A stretch of DNA of 64,000 bases from Synchiropus splendidus. Taxonomy: Eukaryota; Chordata; Actinopteri; Syngnathiformes; Callionymidae. Below the pieces are notes generated by a model, which was given only the letters and a program-made list of their open reading frames with translations, was not told the origin of the DNA and did no database searches. The translations under genes were made by a program, and so were the position numbers. Numbering within the stretch: the stretch's first letter is position 1; the number at the start of each line of letters is the position of its first letter. Location: NCBI RefSeq assembly GCF_027744825.2, contig NC_071340.1, positions 1,991,501 to 2,055,500 of the forward strand, written 5' to 3'. Below are positions 37,004 to 49,062 of this stretch, in pieces.

Positions 37004-40000
37004 CAGAAAAGGTCTTTCTAGTAGTTGTACATCAAATCTAAGCTGTCTGAAGTGTTTTTCCAAAGTTATCAACATTTTAATGTTTGGCGTTCCGGAATCG
37101 ACCTTATCTCAGGCTGAAAACGCGTTTTACGCATTGTGCCATAACTTTGCATAAAGCTTCAGAACATGAAATTTTCACCTCCCACTATAGCAGAAAGGGT
37201 CTTTCTAGTAGTTGCACATCAAAGCTAAGCAGTCTGAGGTGTTTTCCCAAAGTTATCAACATTTTTATTTTTGGCCTACCGGAATCGACCTTATCTCAGG
37301 CTGAAAACGCGTTTTCTGCATTGTGCCATAACTTTGCAGGGAAGCTTCAGAACATGAAATTTTAAACTTGCGCTATACCAGAAAAGGTCTTTCTAGTAGT
37401 TGTACATCAAATCTAAGCTGTCTGAAGTCTTTTTCCAAAGTTATCAACATTTTAATGTTTGGCGTTCCGGAATCGACCTTATCTCAGGCTGAAAACGCGT
37501 TTTACGCATTGTGCCATAACTTTGCATAAAGCCTCAGAACATGAAATTTTCACCTCCCACTATAGCAGAAATGGTCTTTCTAGTAGTTGCAGATCAAATC
37601 TAAGCTGTCTGAAATGTTTTTCCAAAGTTATCAACATTTTTATGTTTGGCGTTCTGGAACCCACCTTATCTCAGTCTGAAAATGTGTTTTCTGCATTGTG
37701 CCGTAACTTTGCAGGGAAGATTCAGAGCATGAAATTTTAACCTGCCACTATAGCAGAAAAGGTCATTCTAGTAGTTGCACATCAAAGCTAAGCAGTCTGA
37801 GGTGTTTTCCCAAAGTTATCAACATTTTTATGTTTGGCGTACCGGAATCGACCTTATCTCAGGCTGAAAACGCGTTTTCTGCATTCTGCCATAACTTTGC
37901 AGGGAAGCTTCAGAACATGAAATTTTAAACTTGCGCTATACCAGAAAAGGTCTTTCTAGTAGTTGTACATCAAATCCAAGCTGTCTGAAGTCTTTTTCCA
38001 AAGTTATCAACATTTTAATGTTTGGCGTTCCGGAATCGACCTTATCTCAGGCTGAAAACGCGTTTTACGCATTGTGCCATAACTTTGCATAAAGCTTCAG
38101 AAATGAAATTTTCACCTCCCACTATAGCAGAAAGGGTCTTTCTAGTAGTTGCAAATCAAATCTTAGCTGTCTGAAGTGTTTTTCCAAAGTTCTCAACATT
38201 TTTATGTTTGGCGTTCTGAAATCAACCTCATCTCAGGCTGAAAACGCGTTTTCTGCCTTGTGCGATAACTTTGCAGGGAAGATTCAGAGCATGAAATTTT
38301 AACCTCCCACTATAGCAGAAAAGGTCATTCTAGTAGTTGCACATCAAATCTAAGCTGTCTGAAGTGTTTTTTCAAAAGTTATCAACATTCTTATGTTTGG
38401 TGTTCCGGAATCAACCTTATCTCAGGCTGAAAACGTGTTTTACGCATTGCGCCATAACTTTGCAGGAAAGCTTCAGAACATGAAATTTTCAACTCCCACT
38501 ATAGCAGAAAGGGTCTTTCTCGTACTTGCACATCAAATCTAAGCAGTCTGAGGTGTTTTCCCACAGTTATCAACATTTTTATGTTTGGCGTTCCGGAATC
38601 GACCTTATCTCAGGCTGAAAACGCGTTTTCGGAATTGTGCCATAACTTTGCAGGGAAGCTTCAGAACATGAAATTTTAAACTTGCGCTATACCAGAAAAG
38701 GTCTTTCTCGTAGTTGTACATCAAATCTAAGCTGTCTGAAGTGTTTTTCCAAAGTTATCAACATTTAAATGTTTGGCGTTCCGGAATCGACCTTATCTCA
38801 GGCTGAAAACGCGTTTTACGCATTGTGCCATAACTTTGCATAAAGCTTCAGAACATGAAATTTTCACCTCCCACTATAGCAGAAAGGGTCTTTCTAGTAG
38901 TTGCAGATCAAATCTAAGCTGTCTGAAATGTTTTTCCAAAGTTATCAACATTTTTATGTTTGGCGTTCTGGAACCCACCTTATCTCAGTCTGAAAATGTG
39001 TTTTCTGCATTGTGCCGTAACTTTGCAGGGAAGATTCAGAGCATGAAATTTTAACCTGCCACTATAGCAGAAAAGGTCATTCTAGTAGTTGCACATCAAA
39101 TCTAAGCTGTCTGAAATGTTTTTCCAAAGTTATCAACATTTTTATGTTTGGCGTTCTGGAACCCACCTAATCTCAGGCTGAAAACGTGTTTTACACATTG
39201 TGCCATAGCTTTGCAGGAAAGCTTCAGAACATGAAATTTTCAACTCCCACTATAGCAGAACGGGTCTTTCTAGTACTTGCACATCAAATCTAAGCAGTCT
39301 GAGGTGTTTTCCCAAAGTTATCAACATTTTTATGTTTGGTGTTCCGGAATCGACCTTATCTCAGGCTGAAAATGTGTTTTCGGAATTGTGCCATAACTTT
39401 GCAGGGAAGCTTCGGAACATGAAATTTTCACATCCCACGATAGCAGAAAGGGTCTTTCTAGTAGTTTCACTTCAAATCTAAGCTCTCTGAAGTGTTTTTC
39501 GAAAGTTATCAACATTTTTATGTTTGGCTTTCCGGTACCCGCCTTATCTCAGGCTGAAAACCCGTTTTACGCATTGTGCCATAACTTTGCATAAAGCTTT
39601 AGAACATGAAATTTTCACCTCCCACTATAGCAGAAAGGGTCTTTCTAGTAGTTGCAGATCATATCTAAGCTGTCTGAAATGTTTTTCCAAAGTTATCAAC
39701 TTTTTTATGTTTGGCGTTCTGGAACCCACCTTATCTCAGTCTGAAAACGTGGTTTTTGCATTGTGCCATAATTTTGCAGGGAAGCCACAGAACATGAAAT
39801 TTTCACCTCCCACAATGGCAGAAAGGGTCTTTCTAGAAGTTGCACATCAAATCGAAGCTGTCTGGTGTTTTTCCAAAGTTATCAACATTTTTATGTTTCT
39901 CGTTCCTGAACCCACCCTATATCAGGCTGAAAATGCGTTTTCTGCATTGTGCCATAACTTTGCAGGGAAGCTTCAGAACATGAAATTTTCACCTCCCACT

Positions 40001-40759
40001 ATAGCAGAAAGGGTCTTTCTAGTAGTTGCACATCAAATCTAAGCTCTCTGAAGTGTTTTTCGAAAGTTATCAACATTTTTATGTTTGGCGTTCCGGAATC
40101 GACCTTATTTCAGGCTGAAAACGCGTTTTACGCATTGTGCCATAAGTTTGCATAAAGCTTCAGAACATGAAATTTTCACCTCCCACTATAGCAGAAAGGG
40201 TCTTTCTAGTTGTTTCACGAGAAATCTAAGCTGTCTGAAGTGTTTTTCCAAAGCTTTCAACATTTTTATGTTTGGCCTTCGGGAATCCACCTTATCGCAG
40301 GCTGAAAACGCGTTTTACGCATTGTGCCATAACTTTGCATAAAACTTCAGAACATGAAATTTTTACCTCCCACTATAGCAGAAAGGGTATGTCTTGTAGT
40401 TGCACATCAAATCTAAGCAGTCTGAAGTGTTTATCCAAAGTTATCAACATTTTTATCTTTGGCGTACCGGAATCTATCTTATCTCAGGCTAAAGACGTGT
40501 TTTCTGCATTGTGCCATAACTTTGCAGGGAAGCTTCAGAACATGAAATTTTCACCTGCTGCTATTGTAGAAATGGTCTTTCTAGTAGTTGTACATCAAAT
40601 CCAAGCTGTCTGAAGTGTCTTTCCAAAGTTATCAACATTTTTATGTTTGGAGTTCCGGAATCAACCTTATCTCAGGCTGAACGCCCGTTTTCTGCATTGT
40701 GCCATAACTTTGCAGGGATGCATCAGAACATGACATTTTAAACTTCCACTATAGCAGAA
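37004..40759 (+). repeat. 3751-bp tandem duplication, unit 2
   Basis: This is the second copy of the 20-monomer block, including both private 1-bp deletions and the GTCTGGTG/TTTCTCGTTCCTG monomer near 39860. Similarity to unit 1 ends at about 40760, where AGAAAGGG replaces AGAAAAGG and TTTATCCAC replaces GTTATCAAC. Both ends fall at the same monomer phase, as expected for unequal crossing-over between misaligned arrays. Confidence 0.92.
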
Positions 40760-42668
40760 AGGGTCTTTCTAGTAGTTGTACATCAAATCTAAGCTGTCTG
40801 AAGTGTTTTTCCAAATTTATCCACATTTTAATGTTTGGCGTTCCAGAATCGACCTTATCTCATGCTGAAAACGCGTTTTACGCATTGTGCCATAACTTTG
40901 CATAAAGCTTCAGAACATGAAATTTTCACCTCCCACTATAGCAGAAAGGGTCTTTCCAGTAATTGCACATCAAATCTAAGCTGTCTGAAATGTTTTTCCA
41001 AAGTTATAAACATTTTTATGTTTGGCGTTCTGGAACCCACCTTATCTCAGTCTGAAAATGTGTTTTCTGCATTGTGCCGTAACTTTGCAGGGAAGCCACA
41101 GAACATGAAATTTTCACCTCCCGCTATAGTAGAAAGGGTCTTTCTAGTAGTTGCACATCGAATCTAAGCTGTCTTAAGTTTCTTTTCAAGTTATCAACAC
41201 TTTTATGTTTGGCGTTCCAGAATCGACCTTATCTCAGCCTGAAAACGCGTTTTACGCATGGTGCCATTACTTTGCAGGGAAGCTTCAGAACATCGAATTT
41301 TCACCTCCAACAATGGCAGAAAGGGTCTTTCTAGTAGTTGCACATCAAATCTAAGCTGTCTGAAATGTTTTTCCAAAGTTATCAACATTTTTATGTTTGG
41401 CGTTCTGGAACCCACCATATCTCAGTCTGAAAACGTGTTTTTTGCATTGTGCCATAACTTTGCAGGGAAGCTTCAGAACATGAAATTTTCACCTGCCGCT
41501 ATAGTAGAAAGGGTCTTTCTAGTAGTTGCACATCAAATCCAAGCTGCCTGAAGTGGCTTTCCAAAGTTATCAACACTTTTATGTTTGGAGTTCCGGAATC
41601 AACCTTATCTCAGGCTGAACACCCGTTTTCTGCATTGTGCCATAACTTGCAGGGATGCATCAGAACATGACATTTAAAACTTCCACTATAGCAGAAAAGG
41701 TCTTTCTAGTAGTTGCACATCAAATCTAAGCTCTCTGAAGTGTTTTTCCAAAGTTATTAACATTTTTATGCTTGGCGTTCCGGAACCCACCTTATCTCAG
41801 GCTGAAAACGCGTTTTCTGCATTGTGCCATAACTTTGCAGGGAAGCTTCAGAACATCGAATTTTCACCTCCCACAATGGCAGAAAGGGTCTTTCTAGTAG
41901 TTGCACATCAAATCTAAGCTGTCTGAAATGTTTATCCAAAGTTATCTACTTTTTTCTGTTTCTCGTTCCTGAACCCACCCTATATCAGGCTGAAAATGCG
42001 TTTTCTGCATTGTGCCATAACTTTGCAGGGAAGCTTCAGAACATGAAATTTTCACCTCCCACTATAGCAGAAAGGGTCTTTCTAGTAGTTGCACATCAAA
42101 TCTAAGCTCTCTGAAGTGTTTTTCGAAAGTTATCAACATTTTCATGTTTGGCGTTCCGGAATCGACCTTATCTCAGCCTGAAAAAGAGTTTTCTGCATTG
42201 TGCCATAACTTTGCAGGGAAGCTTCAGAACATGACATTTAAACATCCCACTACAGCAAAAAGGGTCTTTCTAGTAGTTGCTCATCAAATCTAAGCTGCTT
42301 GAAGTGTTTTTCCAAAGTTATCAACATTTTTATGTTTGGCGTTGCGGAACCCACCTTATCTCAGGCTGTAAACGCGTTATCTGCATTGTGCCATAACTTT
42401 GGAGGGAAGCTTCAGAACATGAAATTTTAACCTGCCACTATAGCAGAAATGGTCTTTCTAGCAGTTGCAAAACAAATCTAAGCTGTCTGAAGTGTTTTTT
42501 TTAAAGTTATGAACATGTTTATGTTTGGCGTTCCGGAATCGATCTTATCTCTGGCTGAAAACACGTTTTCTTCATTGTGCCATAACTTTGCAGGGAATTT
42601 TCAGAACATGACATTTTCACCTCCCACTATAGCAGAAAGGGTCTTTCTAGTACTTGCTCATCAAATCT
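40760..42668 (+). repeat. Mixed satellite monomers
   Basis: About ten monomers combine types seen on either side, including GCATAAAGC (40900), GGAGTTCCGG with GCTGAACACCCG (41588-41627), TTTTTCTGTTTC (41950) and GTTTATGTTTGG types. No ordered block longer than two or three monomers was recognised. Confidence 0.68.
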
Positions 42669-43056
42669 AAGCTGTCTGAAGTGTTTTTCCAAAGTTCTCA
42701 ACATTTTTATGTTTGGCGTTCCGGAATTGACCTTATGTGAGGCTGAAAACGCGTTTTCTGCATTGTGCCATAACTTTGCACGGAAGCTTCAGAACATGAC
42801 ATTTTCACCTCCCACTATAGCAAAAAGGGTCTTTCTAGTAGTTGCACATCAGATCGAAGCTGTTTGATGTGTTTTTCCAAAGTTATCAACACTTTTATGT
42901 TTGGCGTTCCGGAATCGACCTTATCTCAGGCTGAAAACACGATTTACGCATTCTGCCATAACTTTGCAGGGAAGCTTCAGAACATGAAATTTTCATATCC
43001 CACTATAGATGTGCAACTACGAGAAAGGGTCTTTCTCGTAGTTGCACATCAAATCT
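42669..43056 (+). repeat. Outlying tetramer-type monomers with a 200-bp unit
   Basis: The monomer pair GGAATTGACCTTATGTGAG / CAGATCGAAGC then AACACGATTTACGC matches the second and third monomers of the 30-32 kb tetramer array, 10 kb away. The second monomer (42857-43056) is 200 bp instead of 188 because of the inverted insertion described separately. Confidence 0.85.
43008..43050. repeat. Perfect 20-bp inverted repeat, 3-nt loop
   Basis: GATGTGCAACTACGAGAAAG (43008-43027) is followed by GGT and then by its exact reverse complement at 43031-43050. Sister monomers read ACTATAG-CAGAAAGGGTCTTTCTCG, which holds only the 6-bp hairpin AGAAAG-GGT-CTTTCT. Here the C is replaced by 13 bases copied from the opposite strand of the right-hand arm. 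That is the signature of intra-hairpin template switching during replication. It is the only place where I found antisense monomer sequence. Confidence 0.95.
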
Positions 43057-46000
43057 AAGCTGTCTGAAGTGTTTTTCCAAAGTTATCAACATTTTAATGT
43101 TTGGCGTTCCGGAATCGACCTTATCTCAGGCTAAAAACGCGTTTTACGCATTGTGCCATAAGTTTGCATAAAGCTTCAGAACATGAAATTTTCACCTCCC
43201 ACTATAGCAGAAAGGGTCTTTCTAGTAGTTGCACATCAAATCTAAGCTGTCTGGTGTTTTTCCAAAGTTATCAACATTTTTATGTTTCTCGTTCGTGAAA
43301 CCCACCTTATATCAGGCTGAAAATGCGTTTTCTGCATTGTGCCATAAGTTTGCAGGGAAGCTTCAGAACATGAAATTTTCACCTCCCACTATAGCAGAAA
43401 GGGTCTTTCTAGTAGTTGCACTTCAAATCTAAGCTCTCTGAAGTGTTTTTCGAAAGTTATCAACATTTTTATGTTTGGCGTTCCGGAACCCACCTTATCT
43501 CAGGCTGAAAACGCGTTTTCAACATTGAGCCATAACTTTGCAGTGAAGCTTCAGAACATGAAATTTTCAACTCCCACTATAGCAGAAAGGGTCTTTCTAG
43601 TAGTTTCACTTGAAATCTAAGCTGTCTGAAGTGTTTTTCCAAAGCTTTCAACATTTTTATGTTTGGCCTTCGGGAATCCACCTTATCTCAGGCTGAAAAC
43701 GCGTTTTACGCATTGTGCCATAACTTTGCATAAAGCTTCAGAACATGAAATTTTCACCTCCCACTATAGCAGAAAGGGTCTGTCTTGTAGTTGCACATCA
43801 AATCTAAGCAGTCTGCAGTGTTTTTCCAAAGTTATCAACGTTTTTATGTTTGGCGTACCGGAATCTATCTTATCTCAGGCTGAAGACGTGTTTTCTGCAT
43901 TGTGCCATAACTTTGCAGGGAAGCTTCAGAACATGAAATTTTAAACTTGCGCAATAGCAGAAAAGGTCTTTCTAGTAGTTGTACATCAAATCTGAGCTGT
44001 CTGAAGTGTTTTTCCAAAGCTATCAACATTTTAATGTTTGGTGTTCTGGAACCCACCTTATCTCAGTCTGTAAATGTGTTTTCTGCATTGTGACGTAACT
44101 TTGCAGGGAAGTCTCAGAACATGAAATTTTCACCTGCTGCTATTGTAGAAAGGGTCTTTCTAGTAGTTGTACATCAAATCCAAGCTGTCTGAAGTAACTT
44201 TCCAAAGTTATCAACATTTTTATGTTTGGAGTTCCGGAATCGACCTTATCTCAGGCTGAAAACGCGTTTTCGTAATTGTGCCATAACTTTGCAGGGAAGC
44301 TTCAGAAAATGAAATTTTAAACTTGCGCTATAGCAGAAACCGTCTTTCTAGTAGTTGTACATCAAATCTAAGCTGTCTGAAGTGTTTTTCCAAATTTATC
44401 CACATTTTAATGTTTGGCGTTCCGGAATCGACCTTATCTCATGCTGAAAACGCGTTTTAGGCATTGTGCCATAACTTTGCATAAAGCTTCAGAACATGAA
44501 ATTTTCACCTCCCACTATAGCAGAAAGGGTCTTTCCACTAGTTGCAGATCAAATCTAAGCTGTGTGAAATGTTTTTCCAAAGTTATAAACATTTTTATGT
44601 TTGCCGTTCTGGAACCCACCTTATCTCAGTCAGAAAATGTGTTTTCTGCATTGTGCCGTAACTTTGCAGGGAAGCCTCAGAACATGAAATTTTCACCTCC
44701 CGCTATAGTAGAAAGGGTCTTTCTAGTAGTTGCACATCAAATCTAAGCTGTCTTAAGTGTCATTTCGAAGATATCAACACTTTTATGTTTGGCGTTCCAG
44801 AATCGACCTTATCTCAGTCTGAAAACGTGTTTTTTGCATTGTGCCATAACTTTGCTGGGATGCCACAGAACATGAAATTTTCACCTGCCGCTATAGTAGA
44901 AAGGGTCTTTCTAGTAGTTGCACATCAAATCCAAGCTGTCTGAAGTGGCTTTCCAAAGTTATCAACATTTTTATGTTTGGAGTTCCGGAATCAACCTTAT
45001 CTCAGGCTGAACAAAAGTTTTCTGCATTGTGCCATAACTTGCAGGGATGCATCAGAACATGACATTTTAAACTTCCACGATAGCAGAAAAGGTCTTTCTA
45101 GTAGTTGCACATCAAATCAAAGCTGTCTGAAGGGTTTTTCCAAAATTATTAACATTTTTATGTTTGGCGTTCCGGAACCCACCTTATCTCAGGCTGAAAA
45201 CGCGTTTTCTGCATTGTGCCATAACTTTGCAGGGAAGCTTCAGAATATGATATTTTAACCTCCCACTATTGCAGAAAAGGTCTGTCTTGTAGTTGCACAT
45301 CAAATCTAAGCCGTCTGAAGTGTTTTTCCAAAGTTATCAACATTTTTATGTTTGGCGTTCCGGAACCCACCTTATCTCAGGCTGAAAACGCGTTTTCTCC
45401 ATTGTGCCATAACTTTGCAGGGAAGCTTCAGAACATGAAATTTTCACCTCCCACTATAGCAGAAATGGTCTTTCTCGTACTTGCACATCAAATCCAAACT
45501 GTCTGAAGTGTATTTCAAAAGTTATCAACTTTTTGATGTTTGGCGTTCCTGAATCAACCTTATCTCAGGCTGAATACGCGTTTAACGCATTGTTCCATAA
45601 ATTTGCAGGGAAGCTTCAGAACATCGAATTTCAACCTCCCACTATAGCAGAAAGGGTCTTTCTAGTAGTTGCACATCAAATCTAAGCTGTCTGAAATGTT
45701 TTTCCAAAGTTATCTACTTTTTTCTGTTTGGCGTTCAGGAACCCACCTTATCTCAGTCTGAAAACGCGTTTTCTGCATTGTGCCATAACTTTGCAGGGAA
45801 GCTTCAGAACATGAAATTTTCACATCCCACTATAGCAGAAAGGGTTTTTCTAGTAGTTGCACATCAAAGCTAAGCTGTCTGAAGTGTTTTTCCAAAGTTA
45901 TCAACATTTTCATGTTTGGCGTTCCGGAATCGACCTTATCTCAGGCTGAAAACGCGTTTTCTGCATTGTGCCATAACTTTGCAAGGAAGCTTCAGAACAT

Positions 46001-46252
46001 GAAATTTTAAACTTGCGCGATTGCAGAAAAGTTCTTTCTAGTAGTTGTACATCAAATCTAAGCTGTCTGAAGTGTTTTTCCAAAGTTATCCACATTTTAA
46101 TGTTTGGCGTTCCGGAATCGACTTTATCTCAGGCTGAAAACGTGTTTTCCGCATTGTGCCATAACTTTGCAAGGAAGCTTCAGAGCACGAAATTTTAAAC
46201 TTCCACTATAGCAGAAAAGGTCTTTCTGGTAGTTGCACATCAAATCTAAGCT
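43057..46252 (+). repeat. Long-range duplication, right copy
   Basis: From 43245 the segment is the longer partner of 23539-25610. Compared with the left copy it has one extra monomer near 43433 and four extra monomers at about 44222-44975. It reproduces GGCCTTCGGGAATCC, CGTACCGGAATCTATC, CAGTCTGTAAATG, GCTGAACAAAAG, TTTTTCTGTTTGG and TTGCGCGATTGC in order. Confidence 0.82.
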
Positions 46253-46621
46253 CTCTGAAGTGTTTTTCCAAACTTTTCAACATTTTTATGTTTGACGTTC
46301 GGGAACCCACCTTATCTAAAGCTGAAAATGCGTATTCTGCATTGTGCCATAAATTTGCAGGAAACTTCAGAATATGAAATTTTAACCTCACACTATTGCA
46401 GAAAGGGTCTGTCTTGTTGTTGCACATCAAATCTAAGCTGTCTGAAGTGTTTTTCCAAAGTTATCAACTTTTTTATTTTTGACATTCCTGAAGCGACCTT
46501 ATCTCAGGCTGAAAACGCGTTTTACGCATTGTGCCATAACTTTGCATAAAGCTTCAGAACATGAAATTTTCACCTCCCACTATAGCAGAAACGGTCTTTC
46601 TCGTAGTTGCAGATCAAATCT

Positions 46622-47205
46622 AAGCTGTCTGAAATGTTTTTCCAAAGTTATCAACATTTTTATGTTTGGCATTCCAGAATCGACCTTATGTCTGGCTGAA
46701 ATCGCGTTTTTAGCATTGTGCCATCACTTTGCAGGAAGGCTGCAGAATATAAAATTTTCGCCTCCCACTATAGCAGAAAGGGTCTTTCTAGTAGTTGCAC
46801 AACAAATCTAAGCGGTCTGAAGTGTTTTTCGAAAGTTATCAACATTTTTATTTTTGGCGTTCCGGATCGCACCTTATTGAAAACACCTTTTCTGCATTGT
46901 GCAATACATTTGCAGGGAAACTTCAGAACATGAAATTGTCACATCACACTATAGCAGAAAGGGTCTTTCTAGTAGTTGCAGATCAAATCTAAACTGTCTG
47001 AAGTGTTTTTCCAAAGTTATCATATTTTTATGTTTGGCGTTCCGGAATTGACCTTGTCTCATCCTTAAAACGCGTTTTCTGCATTGTGCCATAACTTTGC
47101 AGGGAAGCTTCAGAACATGACATTTAAACATCCCACTATAGCAGATAGGGTCTTTCTAGTAGTTGCACATCAAATGTAAGCTGTTTGAAGTGTTTTTCCA
47201 AAGTT
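46622..47205 (+). repeat. Copy of 27107-27690 (cassette E end)
   Basis: At offset 19515 this segment repeats the GGCATTCCAGAATCG monomer with GCTGCAGAATATAAAATTTTC. The 181-bp monomer (46810-46990) and the GTTATCATATTTTTATG monomer with GGAATTGACCTTGTCTCAT follow. Only scattered differences are seen, such as TCATCCTTAAAACG. Confidence 0.82.
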
Positions 47206-47309
47206 ATCAACATTTTTATGTTTGGCGTTCCGGAACCCACCTTTTCTCAGGCTGAAAACGCGTTTTCTGCATTGTGCCATAACTTTGCAGGGAACCTTCA
47301 GATCATGAA

Positions 47310-49062
47310 ATGTTCAATTCCCACTATAGCAGAAAGGGTCTTTCTAGTCGTTGCACATCAAATCTAAGCTGTCTGAGGTGTTTTTCCAAAGTTATCAACA
47401 TTTTTATGTTTGGCGTTCCGGAATCAACCTTATCTCAGGCTGAAAACGCATTTTACGCATTGTGCCATAACTTTGCAGGAAAGCTTCAGAACATGAAATT
47501 TTCACCTCCCACTATAGCAGAAAGGGTCTTTCTAGTAGTTGCACATCAAATCTAAGCTGTCTGAAGTGTTTTTTCGAAGTTATCAACATTTTTATGTTAG
47601 GCGTTCCGGAATCGACCTTATGTGAGGCTGAAAACGCGTTTTCTGTATTGTGCCATAACTTTGCCGGGAAGCTTCAGAAAAAGAAATTTTCACCTCCCAC
47701 TATAGCAGAAAGGGTCTTTCTCGTAGTTGCACATCAAATCTAAGCTGTCTGAAGTGTTTTTCCAAAGTTATCAACATTTTTATGTTTGGCGTTCCGGAAT
47801 CGACCTTAGGTGATACTGAAAACTCGTTTTCTGCATTGTGCCATAACTTTGCAGGGAATCTTCAGAACATGAAATTTTAACATCCCACTATCGCAGAAAA
47901 GGTCATTCTAGTAGTTGCACATCAAATCTAAGCTGTCTTGAAGTGTTTTTCTGAAGTTATCAACATTTTTATGTTTGGCGTTCCGGATCCCACCTTATCT
48001 CAGCCTGAAAACGCGTTTTACATATTTTGCCATAACTTTGCAGGGAAGCTTCAGAACATGAAATTTTAACATCCCACTATAGCAGAAAGGATCTTTCTAG
48101 TAGTTGCACATCAAATCTAAGCTGTCTGAAGTGTTTTTCTAAAGTTATCAATATTTTTATTTTTGGCGTTCCGGAATCGACCTTATCTCAGGCTGAAAAC
48201 GCGTTTCCTGCATTGTGGCATAACTTTTCAAGGAAGCTTCAGAACATGAAATGTTCGCCTCCCACGATAGCAGATAGGGTCTTTCTAGTACTTGCACATC
48301 AAATCTAAGCTGTCTGAAGTGTTTTTCCAAAGTTATCAACATATTTATGTTTGGCGTTCTGGAACCCACCTTATCTCAGGCTGAAAACGCGTTTTCTGCA
48401 TTGTGCCATAACTTTGCAGGGAAGCTTCAGAACATGACATTTTCACCTCCCACTATAGCAGAAAGGGTCTTTCTAGTAGTTGCACATCAAATCTAAGCTG
48501 TCTGGAGTGTTTTTCCAAAGTTATCAACATATTTATGTTTGGCGTTCTGGAACCCACCTTATCTCAGGCTGAAAACGCGTTTTCTGCATTGTGCCATAAC
48601 TTTGCAGGGTAGCTTCAGAACATGACATTTTCACCTCCCACTATAGCAGAAAGGGTATTTCTAGTAGTTGCACATCAAATCTTAGCTGTCTGAAGTGTTT
48701 TTCCAAAGCTATCAACATTTTTAAGTTTGGCGTTCTGAAATCAATCTTATCTCAGGCTGAAAACGCGTTTTACGCAATTTGCCATAACTTTGCAGGGAAG
48801 CTTCAGAACATGACATTTTAACCTCCCACTATAGCAGAAAGGGTCTTTCTAGTAGTTGCACATCAAATCTAAGCTGTCGAAAGTGTTTTTCCAAAGTTAT
48901 CAACATTTTTATGTTTGGCGTTTCGGAAGCGAACTTATCTCCGGATGAAAACGCGATTTCTGCATTGTGGCATAACTTTGCAGGGAAGCTTCAGAACATG
49001 AAATTTTCACCTCCCACTGTAGCAAAAAGGGTCTTTCTAGTAGTTGCACATCAAATCTAAGC
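47310..49062 (+). repeat. 4.5-kb-spaced duplication, left copy
   Basis: This block matches 51823-53387 at offset 4513, falling to 4325 after about 48.7 kb. Markers are GTTTTTTCGAAG, CTTATGTGAGG with AAGAAATTTTC, GGTGATACTGAAAACTCG, GTCTTGAAGTG, ACATATTTTGCC, GTTTCCTGCATTGTGGC, TTTTTAAGTTTGG, and GTCGAAAGTG with GGAAGCGAAC. The left copy has one additional monomer because of the adjacent duplication at 48307-48682. Confidence 0.83.
48307..48682 (+). repeat. Adjacent duplicate monomers (CATATTTATG)
   Basis: Monomers 48307-48494 and 48495-48682 both carry CAACATATTTATG, GTTCTGGAACCC and ACATGACATTTTC. They differ at about three positions (GTCTGAAG/GTCTGGAG, GGGAAGC/GGGTAGC, GTCTTTC/GTATTTC). 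The related block at 52.8 kb has only one such monomer, so the duplication arose after the blocks separated, or one copy was lost there. Confidence 0.88.

Larger units (their letters stand above)
18213..46551 (+). repeat. Zone of the GCATAAAGC monomer variant
   Basis: In the consensus, TTTGCAGGGAAGCTTC lies at phase 107-122. In roughly 28 monomers of this zone it reads TTTGCATAAAGCTTC, 1 bp shorter. I saw the first at 18213 and the last at 46544, and none in the outer 18 kb on the left or 17 kb on the right. It is usually coupled to TTTTACGCATTGTGCC. The variant therefore marks one amplification domain inside the array. Confidence 0.8.

Noticed and set aside
33253..40759. Assembly artefact for the near-identical 3751-bp copies
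   Set aside because: It cannot be excluded without reads, but four scattered differences between the copies argue for two real copies rather than a duplicated contig.
43008..43050. Terminal inverted repeat of a transposon
   Set aside because: The arms are separated by only 3 nt, there is no internal element or target-site duplication, and both arms are satellite sequence.
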